A program made the translations under genes and the position numbers. A DNA stretch of 64,000 bases, from assembly GCF_003048905.1 (NCBI RefSeq), contig NZ_PIRO01000002.1, forward strand, positions 1 to 64,000, read 5' to 3'. The notes beneath the pieces are model-generated. The model was not told the DNA's origin and ran no database searches. It was given only the letters and a program-made list of their open reading frames with translations. Position 1 is the first letter of the stretch. Each line of letters begins with the position of its first letter. The DNA is from Campylobacter concisus (lineage in GTDB: Bacteria; Campylobacterota; Campylobacteria; Campylobacterales; Campylobacteraceae). Positions 36,707-46,359 of the stretch are shown here, piece after piece.

Positions 36707-37735
36707 CTACTCTTTAAATTCTTTCATTTTTTTATTTGACAAAAAGCCATTTATTGTATTAAAGATTTTTAAAATTTTTGATACATTTTCGTACGATTTT
36801 ACATTTTTTAGCACTTTAAGCAAAATTCTTTGTTTTAGTCTAAGCTTTAAAAAACCAGATGAGTTTATGATGCTATCAATATCTGCATAAAAAAGATCAA
36901 GCGCCTTTACATAGCTACTATTTTTTAGATTTGGTCTCGCCGAAATAGCTGGCATATAGACGCTTTTTATCTTTCTAAATTCTAGATCAGGCACCATTTC
37001 AAGAGCTAAATTTTTGTTTTTTAAAATTGAGATTATATCGTCATAAACAAATTTATGATCCATCACAGCTTTTAGCTTTTCAAAACCAGCAGTGTTGTTG
37101 TCTCCGATCTTATAATAATAAAATGCCTTATTTAACTTTACAAGAGTTTTTGAAGCGATAACATTTCTCACTATAGCGTGAAAATCTTCAGCTTGCGTGA
37201 TCCCAACTGGAAATAAATTTTCTTTTAAAATTTTAGTCCTAATCGCCTTGTTTGCCGCATTATGCAAGACTTTGTTGTGCCTTGAGGCTAAAAGCCTTTT
37301 TAGATACTCGTTTTTATCGATTGCGCCATCCTCTTTTGTCTCAAAATCCTTAAAAAGGAGCTTTTTATGACCATAGACCTTACACATATCTGTTATCACT
37401 ATGTCGGCATCAAATTTTTCTGCGATATCATAAACGCATGAAGCATAATCTTTTTCCACATAGTCATCAGCATCTACGCAGATAGTATATTTCCCACTAG
37501 CTAGTAATATACCGTCATTTCTAGCAGCACTAACACCGGCATTGCTCTTTGTTTTTAATATTATTTTATCTTTATATTCTTCTAATATTTCTAGCGTATT
37601 GTCAGTACTTCCATCATTAATAACTATAATCTCAATATCATCCATGTCTTGAGATATAAGCGAATTTAAACAATCCCTAATGTGCTCTTTTTTGTTAAAA
37701 ACAGGCACTACAAAGCTTATTTTCACACCAGGCAC
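36707..37735 (-). CDS. Family 2 glycosyltransferase
   Basis: 342 residues from a GTG start preceded by AAGGAAG. GT2 core: VKISFVVPVFNKKEHIRDCL, DDIEIIVINDGSTDNTLEIL, ISAARNDGILLASGKYTICVDADDYVEKDY (near the start of the family: VSAARNDG and DADD metal motif). The C-terminal 150 residues are basic and variable. First gene of the minus-strand trio; divergent from the ligase-type gene at 37822 across 86 bp. Sugar unknown. Confidence 0.86.
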   Translation of the reverse strand: MPGVKISFVVPVFNKKEHIRDCLNSLISQDMDDIEIIVINDGSTDNTLEILEEYKDKIILKTKSNAGVSAARNDGILLASGKYTICVDADDYVEKDYASCVYDIAEKFDADIVITDMCKVYGHKKLLFKDFETKEDGAIDKNEYLKRLLASRHNKVLHNAANKAIRTKILKENLFPVGITQAEDFHAIVRNVIASKTLVKLNKAFYYYKIGDNNTAGFEKLKAVMDHKFVYDDIISILKNKNLALEMVPDLEFRKIKSVYMPAISARPNLKNSSYVKALDLFYADIDSIINSSGFLKLRLKQRILLKVLKNVKSYENVSKILKIFNTINGFLSNKKMKEFKE

Positions 37736-37821
37736 GATACTTCCTTTTAATTTTTGTTTAATTGTATATTATTTTTAGTTCAGCAATGATAAAATGCCCA
37801 CTTAAAATTTAAAGGATCTGC

Positions 37822-38994
37822 ATGAAAAACGACATCGTCTCTAAGCTCTACAATCTTTTTTTAGTTATTGTCTTATTTACGCTACCAGTAACTGAGGGCT
37901 TAAAGCAAATTTCACTTACACTTTTTGTCTTGGCTGGAATTTATATTTGCGTCAAAGAAAAAATGAAATTTAAATTTGATCTCATAAATATCTCGCTTTT
38001 TATCTTTGTTTTGGCTACTTTTATAAGTTGCCTTGTAAATGGAATTTCTGCATCAAGAGCGCTTGATCCGCTAAGGTGTATGCTATTTTTCTTTGTAGCC
38101 AGAAGTGTTGGCATAGAAAAAATAAATTTTAAATTTTTATTTTTTGCCTTATTTGCTGGTTTTATTGCCGCATTTATCCCTGCTTGTGTAGAAAAATTCA
38201 CTTCAAATGATCCTTTAGCGCTTTTTGAGCTTAAATCAATAGGACACGTAAATCATAGCGCTATTTTTATGCTACTAGTTTTTTGTGTAGCATTAGTTTC
38301 GATAAATAGCAAAGAAATTTTTGAAAAGTATATAGGCATAAGTGTTGCCGGAATTTGCGTCCTTGGTATAATGATAGCTGGCTCTAGAGCTGCAATGTAT
38401 CTTTTGCCAATCATTATTTTTACTTACTTGCTTTTTGAAATTTTAAATAAACAGATAAAAATAAAATTTTTACTAGGCTTGATAATTTTATTTGGTGTAA
38501 TAGCTATTTCTTATATGTATATATCAACAAATATCACTCAAGATGATAGATTGTATAGTCAACTAACAAAGGGGGTTACTGGATCAGAGACTAGATATCC
38601 GATCTTTGCTAGCGCATTTTATACGTGGTTAGAACACCCTTTATTTGGGATAGGTTCTGGAGAGTTTAAGATAATTGATATAACAAAATATTTTCCAGGC
38701 AATGTTGAAGTTCATGTTAGTCACGCACACAATACCTTTTTAACATTTTTAACAGAAAAGGGCATCGTTGCCTTGCTTGCATATTTGGTATTTCAACTAT
38801 TACTCTTTATAAAATTCATTAAAAATTTTAGACAAAATAGCATAGTTTTTCTTGCACTTTTAATGCTCATGGCTAATAATATAATTTCACTCGCAAATAC
38901 AACATTTCACCATGAAAATGCACTTTTAATGCTACTATTTTGGGCTCTAGCTTTAAGTGCGATAGATGAAAAATCGACCTTAAAAATTAGCTAA
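37822..38994 (+). CDS. O-antigen ligase/polymerase family membrane protein (Wzy_C/WaaL type)
   Basis: 390 residues with ten or more membrane segments. The conserved region includes GLIMIAGSRAAMYLLP-like sequence (IAGSRAAMYLLPII near 190), DRLYSQLTKGVTGSETRYPIF, WLEHPLFGIGSGEF near 275 and the His-containing loop SHAHNTFLTFLTEKGI, which match WaaL/Wzy_C ligases that join undecaprenyl-linked glycans to lipid A-core. AAGGA precedes the ATG by five bases. Ends before a strong hairpin. Ligase versus polymerase cannot be settled by eye. Confidence 0.82.
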   Translation: MKNDIVSKLYNLFLVIVLFTLPVTEGLKQISLTLFVLAGIYICVKEKMKFKFDLINISLFIFVLATFISCLVNGISASRALDPLRCMLFFFVARSVGIEKINFKFLFFALFAGFIAAFIPACVEKFTSNDPLALFELKSIGHVNHSAIFMLLVFCVALVSINSKEIFEKYIGISVAGICVLGIMIAGSRAAMYLLPIIIFTYLLFEILNKQIKIKFLLGLIILFGVIAISYMYISTNITQDDRLYSQLTKGVTGSETRYPIFASAFYTWLEHPLFGIGSGEFKIIDITKYFPGNVEVHVSHAHNTFLTFLTEKGIVALLAYLVFQLLLFIKFIKNFRQNSIVFLALLMLMANNIISLANTTFHHENALLMLLFWALALSAIDEKSTLKIS

Positions 38995-39007
38995 CGCTCC
39001 GATACAC

Positions 39008-39060
39008 CTCAACCGTTTTAAATTTTATAAAGAAACGGTTGAGTCAAATTTTTTATTTTT
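39008..39060 (+). terminator. Intrinsic terminator after the ligase gene
   Basis: CTCAACCGTTT (39008-39018) pairs perfectly with AAACGGTTGAG (39033-39043) around a 14-base loop and is followed by a T-rich run (AAATTTTTTATTTTT). It lies between the convergent ligase and uvrA genes; the T-run favours the plus strand. Confidence 0.8.
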
Positions 39061-41881
39061 TCTTCGTTTCCTCAAGCTCTTGTGCTAGAAATTCTCCAGT
39101 GTAGCTACCAGTTTTTTTATAGTTTTTAGCTACTTCTTTTACGTTGCCGCACGCTATCACTTTACCGCCCTTTGCACCACCTTCTGGCCCCATGTCTACG
39201 ATATAGTCGCAGTTTTTAATAACATCTATATTATGCTCGATAACAAAGACTGAATTTCCAAGATCAACTAGGTGATTTAGCACCTTTACCAACCTATCAA
39301 CATCAGCAAAATGAAGCCCAGTCGTTGGCTCATCAAGAATATAAAGTGTATTTCCAGTGTCGCTTCTGCTAAGCTCTTTTGCCAGTTTCACACGTTGCGC
39401 CTCGCCACCACTAAGCGTAACTGCATTTTGTCCAAGCGTGATGTAGCCAAGCCCCACGTCTTGCAGTGTCGTAAGCTTTGAAGCGATCTTTGGCACAGCC
39501 TTGAAAAACTCAACCGCCTCATCGATGCTCATATTTAGCACCTCGGAGATATTTTTGCCTTTGTATAAAATTTCCAAGGTTTGAGCGTTGTATCTAGCGC
39601 CATTGCAAACATCACAAACCACGTTTATATCAGGCAAAAAGTGCATCTCGATCGTGATCTCACCCTCGCCTTGGCATTTCTCGCAGCGTCCGCCCTTGAC
39701 ATTAAAGCTAAAGCGCCCTATTTTATAGCCTCTAAGCTTTGCCTCTTTGGTCTGTGCGAACAAATTTCTTATCTCATCCATCACGCCAGTATAAGTCGCT
39801 GGATTTGAGCGCGGAGTACGACCTATCGGGCTTTGATCAAGATAAATGACCTTGTCTAAATTCTCAAGTCCGCTTAAATTTACCCCAGCTATCTTTTTTA
39901 CTTTTTTGGCTCTGTTTAGCTGCTCCTGCGCCTCTGGAAGCAAGGTCTGAAGCACTAGTGAGCTCTTGCCAGATCCTGAGACGCCAGTGATGCCAACTAA
40001 ATTTCTAAGCGGAAATTTTGCGGTTAAATTTGAGATATTGTTGATATTTACCTTTGAAATTTCAAGCCACTTCTCAGCTTTTCTATTTTTTTGATAGTCT
40101 ATCTTTTTCTTACCATTTATGTATTGTGCGGTCTGAGTGTTTGAGTCTAAAAGCTCTTTTGCTGTGCCTGCAAAGACCACATTACCACCAAATTTACCAG
40201 CTCCAGGGCCGATATCTACGATAAAATCAGCCTCTTCTATCGTCTTTTTATCATGCTCGACGACGATTACGGAGTTGCCTTTGGCTTGCAAATTTCTAAG
40301 TGTTTTTATAAGTTTTAGCGTATCACGCTCGTGTAGGCCGATGCTTGGCTCATCAAGCACGTACATGACGCCACTTAGCCCGCTTCCTATCTGGCTCGCG
40401 ATCCTGATGCGCTGTGCCTCGCCACCGCTGATCGTCCTAGCATCACGCCCAAGCGACAAATAGCCAAGTCCCACGTCATACAAAAAGAAAAGTCTCTCGT
40501 TGATCTCTTTTAAGATAGGCTTTGCGATCGCCTTGTCATAGTCGCTAAGATAGGCAAAATTTTTCTCATTTGAGAAAAAGGCAGTGCAGTTTTCTATACT
40601 CATATCTAAAATTTCACCAAGTCCAAGACCAGCGACCTTAACCGCTAGACTTTGAGGCTTTAGTCTGTGGCCATTACAAGCGTCGCAAATTTTCTCGCTC
40701 ATATACTCGTCAAAGTCCTTGTAGTCTTTCAAAAGCCCGTGTGAAATTTTAACCACTCCGTCAAATTTTCTAAGCAGTTTATTTCGTTTCCAAAAGAACT
40801 CAACTTCTTTGACATTTCCATATAAAACGAGCCTCTTTTCATCTTCGCTAAGCTCATAATAGGGCTTTTTGATATCGATGCCATTTTGCTCGCAAAAAGC
40901 AAGTAAAAATTTATAGTAATAGCTCATGTTGTAGCCATAAAGTAGCTTGATCGCGCCGTTTTCTATCGACTTTTCCTCGTCGATGATCTTGCTCATATCT
41001 AGGCTGTATCTTATGCCAAGTCCGTCGCAGTGCTCGCAGGCACCCTTTGGCGAGTTAAAGCTAAAGCTTAGCGGCTCAAGCGGCGTAAATGAAATTTTGC
41101 AGTCAAAGCAAGCCATGTGCTCGCTGTAATGTATAAAACTCTCTTTTAAGCCCAGCTCATCAGCATTTGTGATCTCTACCTCGACCTCTCCAAAGCTCTC
41201 ATTTAGTGCCTTTTCCACATCACTTGCAAGGCGCTCGTGATTTTGCTCATCGATGGCGATCCTATCAACGATGACCTTTATCGTGTGTTTTTTCGTTTTA
41301 GCTAGCTCGATCTCCTCATCAAGCCTCACTACCACGCCATCTATCTGTGCCCTTACAAAGCCTTTTTGGCGTAAATTTTCGATCAAATCCGCCCATGTGC
41401 CCTTTTTCTCACGAACTAGCGGCGCATAGATGATCACTTTTGCGCCAAGTGGGAGTTTTGAAATTTCATTTATGATATCGCTCGCATTCATTTTTGAGAT
41501 AGGTTTGCCACATTTGTGGCAGTGCTGAACGCCGACTCTTGCGTACAAAAGCCTTAGATAATCATAAATTTCAGTAATCGTACCAACCGTTGAGCGAGGG
41601 TTTTTAGAAGTCGTCTTTTGATCGATCGCGATAGCAGGCGTTAAACCCTCGATCTTATCGACATCCGGCTTACCCACACGGTCTAGAAACTGCCTAGCGT
41701 AGCTACTAAGGCTCTCCATGTATCTTCTTTGTCCCTCAGCATAAAGCGTATCAAAGGCTAGCGTGCTCTTGCCGCTTCCGCTAAGACCGGTAAAAACTAC
41801 TAATTTATTTTTTGGAATTTTGAGATTTATATTTTTTAAATTATGTTCTCTTGCGCCAGTTATTTCAATAATATCGTTCAT
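39053..41881 (-). CDS. uvrA: Excinuclease ABC subunit A
   Basis: Damage-recognition ATPase of nucleotide excision repair. 942 residues with two ABC modules: first Walker A GLSGSGKSTL near 33, ABC signature LSLGRDARTISGGEAQRIRIA near 475, second Walker A GVTGSGKSS-type (GVSGSGKSSL) near 630 and signature TLSGGEAQRVKLA near 820. Zinc-binding CxxC pairs occur at CHKCGKP, CFDCKIS/CEHCDGLG and CEKCQGEGE/CDVCNGA. Full length. Convergent with the ligase gene and divergent from fdxA. Confidence 0.97.
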   Translation of the reverse strand: MNDIIEITGAREHNLKNINLKIPKNKLVVFTGLSGSGKSTLAFDTLYAEGQRRYMESLSSYARQFLDRVGKPDVDKIEGLTPAIAIDQKTTSKNPRSTVGTITEIYDYLRLLYARVGVQHCHKCGKPISKMNASDIINEISKLPLGAKVIIYAPLVREKKGTWADLIENLRQKGFVRAQIDGVVVRLDEEIELAKTKKHTIKVIVDRIAIDEQNHERLASDVEKALNESFGEVEVEITNADELGLKESFIHYSEHMACFDCKISFTPLEPLSFSFNSPKGACEHCDGLGIRYSLDMSKIIDEEKSIENGAIKLLYGYNMSYYYKFLLAFCEQNGIDIKKPYYELSEDEKRLVLYGNVKEVEFFWKRNKLLRKFDGVVKISHGLLKDYKDFDEYMSEKICDACNGHRLKPQSLAVKVAGLGLGEILDMSIENCTAFFSNEKNFAYLSDYDKAIAKPILKEINERLFFLYDVGLGYLSLGRDARTISGGEAQRIRIASQIGSGLSGVMYVLDEPSIGLHERDTLKLIKTLRNLQAKGNSVIVVEHDKKTIEEADFIVDIGPGAGKFGGNVVFAGTAKELLDSNTQTAQYINGKKKIDYQKNRKAEKWLEISKVNINNISNLTAKFPLRNLVGITGVSGSGKSSLVLQTLLPEAQEQLNRAKKVKKIAGVNLSGLENLDKVIYLDQSPIGRTPRSNPATYTGVMDEIRNLFAQTKEAKLRGYKIGRFSFNVKGGRCEKCQGEGEITIEMHFLPDINVVCDVCNGARYNAQTLEILYKGKNISEVLNMSIDEAVEFFKAVPKIASKLTTLQDVGLGYITLGQNAVTLSGGEAQRVKLAKELSRSDTGNTLYILDEPTTGLHFADVDRLVKVLNHLVDLGNSVFVIEHNIDVIKNCDYIVDMGPEGGAKGGKVIACGNVKEVAKNYKKTGSYTGEFLAQELEETKKK

Positions 41882-42055
41882 TAAATTTATACAACCTTTT
41901 TAAAATTTTAATCTGTAAATTTAGTCTAAAAGTGATAAAAGATTTATAAAGTAGTTTTTCTAAAATTTAAGATCGTAGTTAAATTTAAGGGCTTATTTAT
42001 ATCATTTTCAGCTTTTTTTGATATTCTACGCCAAATTTTAACCAAAGGAGAAAAA

Positions 42056-42340
42056 ATGTCTGTAAAAATAACTGATATATGCATAAGCTGTGGTTCATGT
42101 ATTGATGAATGCCCAGTTTCAGCTATCGTTGATGATAGCGACAACCCAACTGGAGCAGATACATACTATGTTTATTCAAATAAATGCGTTGAGTGCGTAG
42201 GCTACAACGATGAGCCAGCCTGTGCATCCGCCTGTCCAACTGACGGTTGTATCGTATGGGATACTGTTGTAGCAGGACAACCTTCTCGCGATCAAATCGG
42301 TGCTGATGCACGCAATGGCTCTATTCCAGTTATTCAATAA
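42056..42340 (+). CDS. Ferredoxin, 2[4Fe-4S] type
   Basis: 94 residues. Two cluster motifs: CISCGSCIDECP near the start and CVECVGYNDEPACASACP in the middle, the second with an inserted loop between the Cys, as in the YfhL/Allochromatium-type long ferredoxins. It is a small cytoplasmic electron carrier. An AAAGGAGAAAA ribosome site precedes the ATG. Single gene between uvrA and ndk with its own terminator. The partner enzyme is unknown. Confidence 0.9.
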   Translation: MSVKITDICISCGSCIDECPVSAIVDDSDNPTGADTYYVYSNKCVECVGYNDEPACASACPTDGCIVWDTVVAGQPSRDQIGADARNGSIPVIQ

Positions 42341-42359
42341 ATTTATATTTATAAATTTT

Positions 42360-42388
42360 AGGCTCAATTTGGGCCTATTTTATTTTTA
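42360..42388 (+). terminator. Intrinsic terminator after the ferredoxin gene
   Basis: AGGCTC-AATTT-GGGCCT stem (one T-G pair) followed by ATTTTATTTTT, starting 20 bp past the ferredoxin stop. Confidence 0.75.
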
Positions 42389-42400
42389 AGCTTTATTTGA

Positions 42401-42406
42401 TATAAT
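42401..42406 (+). promoter_or_regulatory. -10 box for ndk and following genes
   Basis: TTTGATATAATTGCC contains TATAAT 43 bp upstream of the ndk start, just after the ferredoxin terminator. It probably drives ndk-yceD-rpmF-plsX-fabH. Confidence 0.6.
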
Positions 42407-42448
42407 TGCCAACTTCAATTTAAATAACCTAGTTTTAAGGAAAAATTT

Positions 42449-42862
42449 ATGCAAAGAACACTTTCTATCATTAAGCCTGATGCTGTTAAGAAAAATGTTG
42501 TTGGAAAAATTATAGATAGATTTGAAAGTAACGGCCTAAGGATCGCAGCTGCAAAGAAAATCAAGCTTAGCAAATGCGATGCAAAAGCGTTTTACGCAGT
42601 TCACAAAGATAGACCTTTTTTCAATGATTTAGTTGATTTTATGGTAAGCGGACCAGTTGTAGTTATGGTTTTAGAGGGTGAAAATGCAGTTGCTAAAAAC
42701 CGCGAGCTAATGGGTGCAACTAACCCAAAAGAAGCAGCTCCTGGCACTATAAGAGCTGATTTTGCCGATAGTATTGATGCAAATGCAGTTCACGGAAGTG
42801 ACAGCCTAGAAAATGCTGTGAATGAGATAAATTTCTTCTTTGCTTCAAGAGAAATTTGCTAA
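42449..42862 (+). CDS. ndk: Nucleoside diphosphate kinase
   Basis: Moves the terminal phosphate between nucleoside triphosphates and diphosphates through a phospho-histidine. The 137-residue protein shows [11 protein letters not shown] at the start, [23 protein letters not shown] and the active-site H115 in NAVHGSDS. Length is normal for bacteria. A TAAGGA ribosome site is present. Its 3' end comes just before yceD. Confidence 0.97.
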   Translation: MQRTLSIIKPDAVKKNVVGKIIDRFESNGLRIAAAKKIKLSKCDAKAFYAVHKDRPFFNDLVDFMVSGPVVVMVLEGENAVAKNRELMGATNPKEAAPGTIRADFADSIDANAVHGSDSLENAVNEINFFFASREIC

Positions 42863-42878
42863 CTTTAGGTCAAGAAAA

Positions 42879-43238
42879 TTGATTATATCTTTTTCTAAAA
42901 TAGCAAACAAAGATATAAGCTTTGAGCTAGTAGGAAATGATAATTTAGTTTTTATTGGAATTTTAAAAAGAAAAGACCCTTTTTTGGTAAAATGCCAAGG
43001 CAAAATAAAAGGGAATATAAATTATGTTTGCGATCGATGTGGTGAAGCATTTATGTTGCCTATCGATCAAGAAGTAGAGCTAAATTTAAGTGACGGTATT
43101 TATAAAGATAGCGAAAATGAGCTTAGCGATACGATGGAATTTTTTGATGGCAATATTGATTTAAAAGAAGTCCTTGAGAGTGAGTTAGAAGCTTTTAAAA
43201 GCGATTATTTCTATTGTGAAAAATGTAAAAATTTATAA
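42879..43238 (+). CDS. yceD: YceD/DUF177 family protein
   Basis: 119 residues from the TTG at 42879, chosen because MIISFSKIANKD fits the family start and it avoids the overlap with ndk of the longer frame (TTG at 42840). DUF177 features: FLVKCQGKIKGNINYVCDRCGEAF with a CxxC, LPIDQEVELNLSD, and the end FYCEKCKNL with a second CxxC, a likely zinc pair. DUF177 genes nearly always precede rpmF, as here (12 bp), and relatives affect 23S rRNA accumulation. The start codon is the uncertain part. Confidence 0.82.
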   Translation: MIISFSKIANKDISFELVGNDNLVFIGILKRKDPFLVKCQGKIKGNINYVCDRCGEAFMLPIDQEVELNLSDGIYKDSENELSDTMEFFDGNIDLKEVLESELEAFKSDYFYCEKCKNL

Positions 43239-43250
43239 AGGAGAGTAAAA

Positions 43251-43397
43251 ATGGCAGTACCAAAGCGAAGAGTGAGTCATTCTCGTGCAGCAAAACGTAG
43301 AACACATTATAAAGTTACACTTCCAGTGCCTGTAAAAGACAAAGATGGTTCTTGGAAAATGCCTCACCGCATAAACAAAACTACAGGTGAATATTAA
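43251..43397 (+). CDS. rpmF: 50S ribosomal protein L32
   Basis: A 48-residue gene with an AAAGGAGAGTAAAA ribosome site. The start [20 protein letters not shown] is the L32 hallmark (AVPKR+ S..+...RR.H), followed by [21 protein letters not shown]. The zinc-binding cysteines present in some L32 proteins are absent, the usual C- form in campylobacters. Lies between yceD and plsX in the common bacterial order. Confidence 0.95.
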   Translation: MAVPKRRVSHSRAAKRRTHYKVTLPVPVKDKDGSWKMPHRINKTTGEY

Positions 43398-43400
43398 AAT

Positions 43401-44390
43401 ATGATTCGCATTGCTATCGATGCTATGGGTGGTGATTTTGGTGCAGATCCTATAATATCTGGTGTTATTGATGCACTAAAAGAGACAGAATTTAAAGCTG
43501 TATTAGTCGGCGATAGCAATGTCATCAAACCACTCATCCCACAATCTTATTTAAAAAATATCGAATTTTTAGAAGCTAGCGAAGTTATCTCGATGGCAGA
43601 TGGTGCAACTGATGCACTTAAGAGAAAAGATAGTACGATCTACAAAGCAATTGAACTCTTAAAAAATAAGGAAGTTGATGCTGTAGTTTCTGCCGGCCAT
43701 AGTGGTGCAACTATGAGTTTAGCTACCCTAAGAATTGGTAGACTAAAAAATATTTCTCGTCCAGCAATTGCAACACTTATGCCAAATTCAAAAGAATCTG
43801 CTACTTTAGTTTTAGATGTTGGTGCAAATGTTGATTGTAAAAGTGAACATTTGTTTCAATTTGCCATAATGGGTGAAGCCTATGCAAAAGAAATTTTAGG
43901 TAGAAAAGAGCCAAAAGTTGGTCTTTTATCAAATGGTGAAGAAGAAAGCAAGGGCAATGAAGTTAGCAAAGAAGCATTTAAATTAGTTTCTAGGCTTGAT
44001 AGCTTTGTTGGCAATGCAGAAGGTAATCAAATTTTTGATGGCAGTATTGATGTAATGGTTTGTGATGGTTTTATGGGAAATATTCTTTTAAAAACTAGCG
44101 AAGGCGTTGCAGATGCAATAGGCAAAATCATCAAAAAACAAATTAAAAAATCACCTCTTGCTATAGCTGGCTCTGTACTCATGAGAAAAGTTTTTAAGAC
44201 ACTTAAAAAACAGGTTAGCTATGACGAATATGGTGGTGCACCACTTCTTGGTGTAAATGGTTGTGTTATCATAAGTCACGGCAAAAGTAATTCAAAAGCT
44301 ATAAAAAATGCAATTTTTCAAGCAATAAAATTTGCTAATTCAAATATAAATAAAGTTATCGAAGAAGAACTTTCGCACTTTGCAAGGTAA
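43401..44390 (+). CDS. plsX: Phosphate acyltransferase PlsX
   Basis: Makes acyl-phosphate from acyl-ACP for phospholipid synthesis. 329 residues: [17 protein letters not shown] at the start, [19 protein letters not shown] near 95, [21 protein letters not shown] and [17 protein letters not shown] (VMVCDGF). Length is normal. Starts 3 bp after rpmF and ends 3 bp before fabH; the partner PlsY is at 49798. Confidence 0.96.
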   Translation: MIRIAIDAMGGDFGADPIISGVIDALKETEFKAVLVGDSNVIKPLIPQSYLKNIEFLEASEVISMADGATDALKRKDSTIYKAIELLKNKEVDAVVSAGHSGATMSLATLRIGRLKNISRPAIATLMPNSKESATLVLDVGANVDCKSEHLFQFAIMGEAYAKEILGRKEPKVGLLSNGEEESKGNEVSKEAFKLVSRLDSFVGNAEGNQIFDGSIDVMVCDGFMGNILLKTSEGVADAIGKIIKKQIKKSPLAIAGSVLMRKVFKTLKKQVSYDEYGGAPLLGVNGCVIISHGKSNSKAIKNAIFQAIKFANSNINKVIEEELSHFAR

Positions 44391-44393
44391 AAT

Positions 44394-45401
44394 ATGCCAA
44401 AAGCTTCACTGATTTCTATCGCTTCTTACATTCCAGAAAAAATTCTGACAAATTTTGACTTTGAAAAAATGGTTGAAACGAGTGATGAATGGATAGTAAA
44501 GCGAACAGGTATCGAACAAAGGCATATTGCAACTAACGAAACAACAAGTGACCTTGGCACAAAGGCTGGTGAATTAGCTATAAAACGCTCAGGACTTGAT
44601 AAATCTCAAATCGATGCAATCATCTGTGCTACGATATCTCCAGATCATCTTTGTATGCCTTCTACTGCTTGCAAAATAGCTGCAAATTTGGGTTTAAACT
44701 ATGGAGTTACAGCATTTGATATAAGTGCGGCTTGTACCGGTTTTATTTATCTTTTAGAGCTTGCAAATTCTCTCATTATTAGCGGTGCTAAAAAGAATGT
44801 CTTAATTATCGGAGCCGAAAAATTAAGCTCTATTGTTGACTATACAGATAGAGGCACTTGTATACTATTTGGTGATGGAGCAGGTGCAGCTGTAATTAGT
44901 AGTGGCAATGAAAATGAGATCATTGATATTCATACGGCAAGCGATGGTAAGCAAGCTGAACTTTTAATAACTCCAGGATGTGGGAGTGTATTTCCAGCCA
45001 GCGAGGAAACACTAAAAAATAGGCTAAATTTTATCCATATGAGTGGAAATGAAGTTTTTAAAATAGCAGTTCAAACACTTAGCAAAAGTGTAATAGAAAT
45101 TTTGCACGCAAATAAAATGCAAAGCGAAGATATCGATTTTTTTATACCTCATCAAGCAAATATAAGAATAATAGATGCGGTAAAAAATAGATTAAATTTT
45201 AAAGATGAGCAGTGTGTCTTGACCGTTGCTAAATATGGCAATACAAGCTCAGCTTCAATTCCGATGGCTATGAATGATGCCTATGAAGACGGCCGTATCA
45301 AAAATGGTTCAGTTTTGCTTCTTGATGCATTTGGTGGCGGCTTTACATGGGGATCAGCGATACTAAAATTTGGCGGAAAGAATTTTAGCGGTTTGCAATA
45401 A
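44394..45401 (+). CDS. fabH: 3-oxoacyl-[acyl-carrier-protein] synthase III
   Basis: Starts fatty-acid synthesis by condensing acetyl-CoA with malonyl-ACP. The 335-residue thiolase-fold enzyme has the triad C114 ([10 protein letters not shown]), His in [10 protein letters not shown] and Asn in [10 protein letters not shown], plus [14 protein letters not shown] near residue 31 and the end [13 protein letters not shown]. About ten residues longer than E. coli FabH. Last gene of the ndk-fabH run. Confidence 0.96.
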   Translation: MPKASLISIASYIPEKILTNFDFEKMVETSDEWIVKRTGIEQRHIATNETTSDLGTKAGELAIKRSGLDKSQIDAIICATISPDHLCMPSTACKIAANLGLNYGVTAFDISAACTGFIYLLELANSLIISGAKKNVLIIGAEKLSSIVDYTDRGTCILFGDGAGAAVISSGNENEIIDIHTASDGKQAELLITPGCGSVFPASEETLKNRLNFIHMSGNEVFKIAVQTLSKSVIEILHANKMQSEDIDFFIPHQANIRIIDAVKNRLNFKDEQCVLTVAKYGNTSSASIPMAMNDAYEDGRIKNGSVLLLDAFGGGFTWGSAILKFGGKNFSGLQ

Positions 45402-45595
45402 TTATAGCAAGTAATCTTCTAAATTTTTAGCAACGCTTTTACTAATTTCTTTCAAATACTCTCATCAATAGATTTTTAAAAATTCAAATTTTTACAACTT
45501 TTAACAAAATCCATTTTCTGCTTTTACTAATAATACTAAATTTACTACACAAAAATTTCTAAAATATATTTAAACTAAATTTAATTTTGAATAGA

Positions 45596-45601
45596 TATAA
45601 T
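45596..45601 (+). promoter_or_regulatory. -10 box for the peroxiredoxin gene
   Basis: GAATAGATATAATTTCG contains TATAAT 37 bp upstream of the ATG at 45638, at the end of a 236-bp AT-rich gap after fabH in which no gene is seen. Confidence 0.55.
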
Positions 45602-45637
45602 TTCGCAATCAATAAAATTTATTATTAAGGAGAACAA

Positions 45638-46237
45638 ATGTTAGTAACAAAAAAAGCACCTAATTTTACAGCTGCAGCAGTTTTAGGAAACAATCAAATT
45701 GTAAATGATTTTAATCTTTATAAAAATATTGGCGAGAAAGGCGCGGTCGTATTTTTCTATCCAATGGATTTTACTTTTGTTTGCCCAAGCGAAATTATCG
45801 CATTTGACAAAAGATATGACGAGTTCAAGTCACGTGGTATCGAAGTTATCGCAGTTTCATGCGACAACCAATTTTCACATTTTGCATGGAAAGAGACTCC
45901 AGTAAACAAAGGTGGTATTGGCAAAGTTCGCTTCCCTATCGTAGCTGACATGACAAAATCAATCGCTCGCGGATTTGACGTACTTCTAGAAGATGCTGGC
46001 GTAGCACTTCGTGGTTCATTCTTACTAGACAAAGATGGTACTGTTCGCCACGCAGTTATAAACGATCTTCCACTTGGTAGAAATATCGATGAGATGATAA
46101 GAATGGTTGATACTATGCTATTTACAAATGAGCACGGCGAAGTTTGCCCAGCTGGTTGGAATAAAGGTGATGCTGGTATGAAACCAAGCACTGAAGGTGT
46201 TGCCGACTACCTTTCACACAACGAAGGCAAACTATAA
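45638..46237 (+). CDS. ahpC: Alkyl hydroperoxide reductase AhpC (2-Cys peroxiredoxin)
   Basis: Reduces hydrogen and organic peroxides. The 199-residue protein has the peroxidatic C49 in DFTFVCPSE, the resolving C170 in GEVCPAGW, and the GG(I)G-type region NKGGIGKVRFP of the robust-sensitive loop together with a C-terminal helix ending in SHNEGKL. This is the Prx1/AhpC class. A TAAGGAGAA ribosome site is present. No ahpF is nearby; campylobacters use thioredoxin as donor. Followed by a long hairpin. Confidence 0.95.
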   Translation: MLVTKKAPNFTAAAVLGNNQIVNDFNLYKNIGEKGAVVFFYPMDFTFVCPSEIIAFDKRYDEFKSRGIEVIAVSCDNQFSHFAWKETPVNKGGIGKVRFPIVADMTKSIARGFDVLLEDAGVALRGSFLLDKDGTVRHAVINDLPLGRNIDEMIRMVDTMLFTNEHGEVCPAGWNKGDAGMKPSTEGVADYLSHNEGKL

Positions 46238-46242
46238 TTAAT

Positions 46243-46276
46243 AGAAATTTCTAGGTATCTTTACCTAGAAATTTCT
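46243..46276. terminator. 15-bp perfect hairpin after ahpC
   Basis: AGAAATTTCTAGGTA pairs without mismatch to TACCTAGAAATTTCT across a TCTT loop, six bases past the ahpC stop. A U-run does not follow, so it could stabilise the mRNA 3' end as well as terminate. Confidence 0.65.
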
Positions 46277-46359
46277 CCCTCAAATAAATTTAAATACTTT
46301 TTTAATATAACTTTTTATATCATAGCCTTGGCTTTAATCAACAACATTCCGGAGACTAT

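Noticed and set aside
41944..42144. Minus-strand frame between uvrA and the ferredoxin gene
   Set aside because: Overlaps the ferredoxin gene and its ribosome site in antisense; no family features.
45402..45637. A small gene in the gap between fabH and ahpC
   Set aside because: AT-rich, with stops in all frames and no ribosome site apart from that of ahpC.
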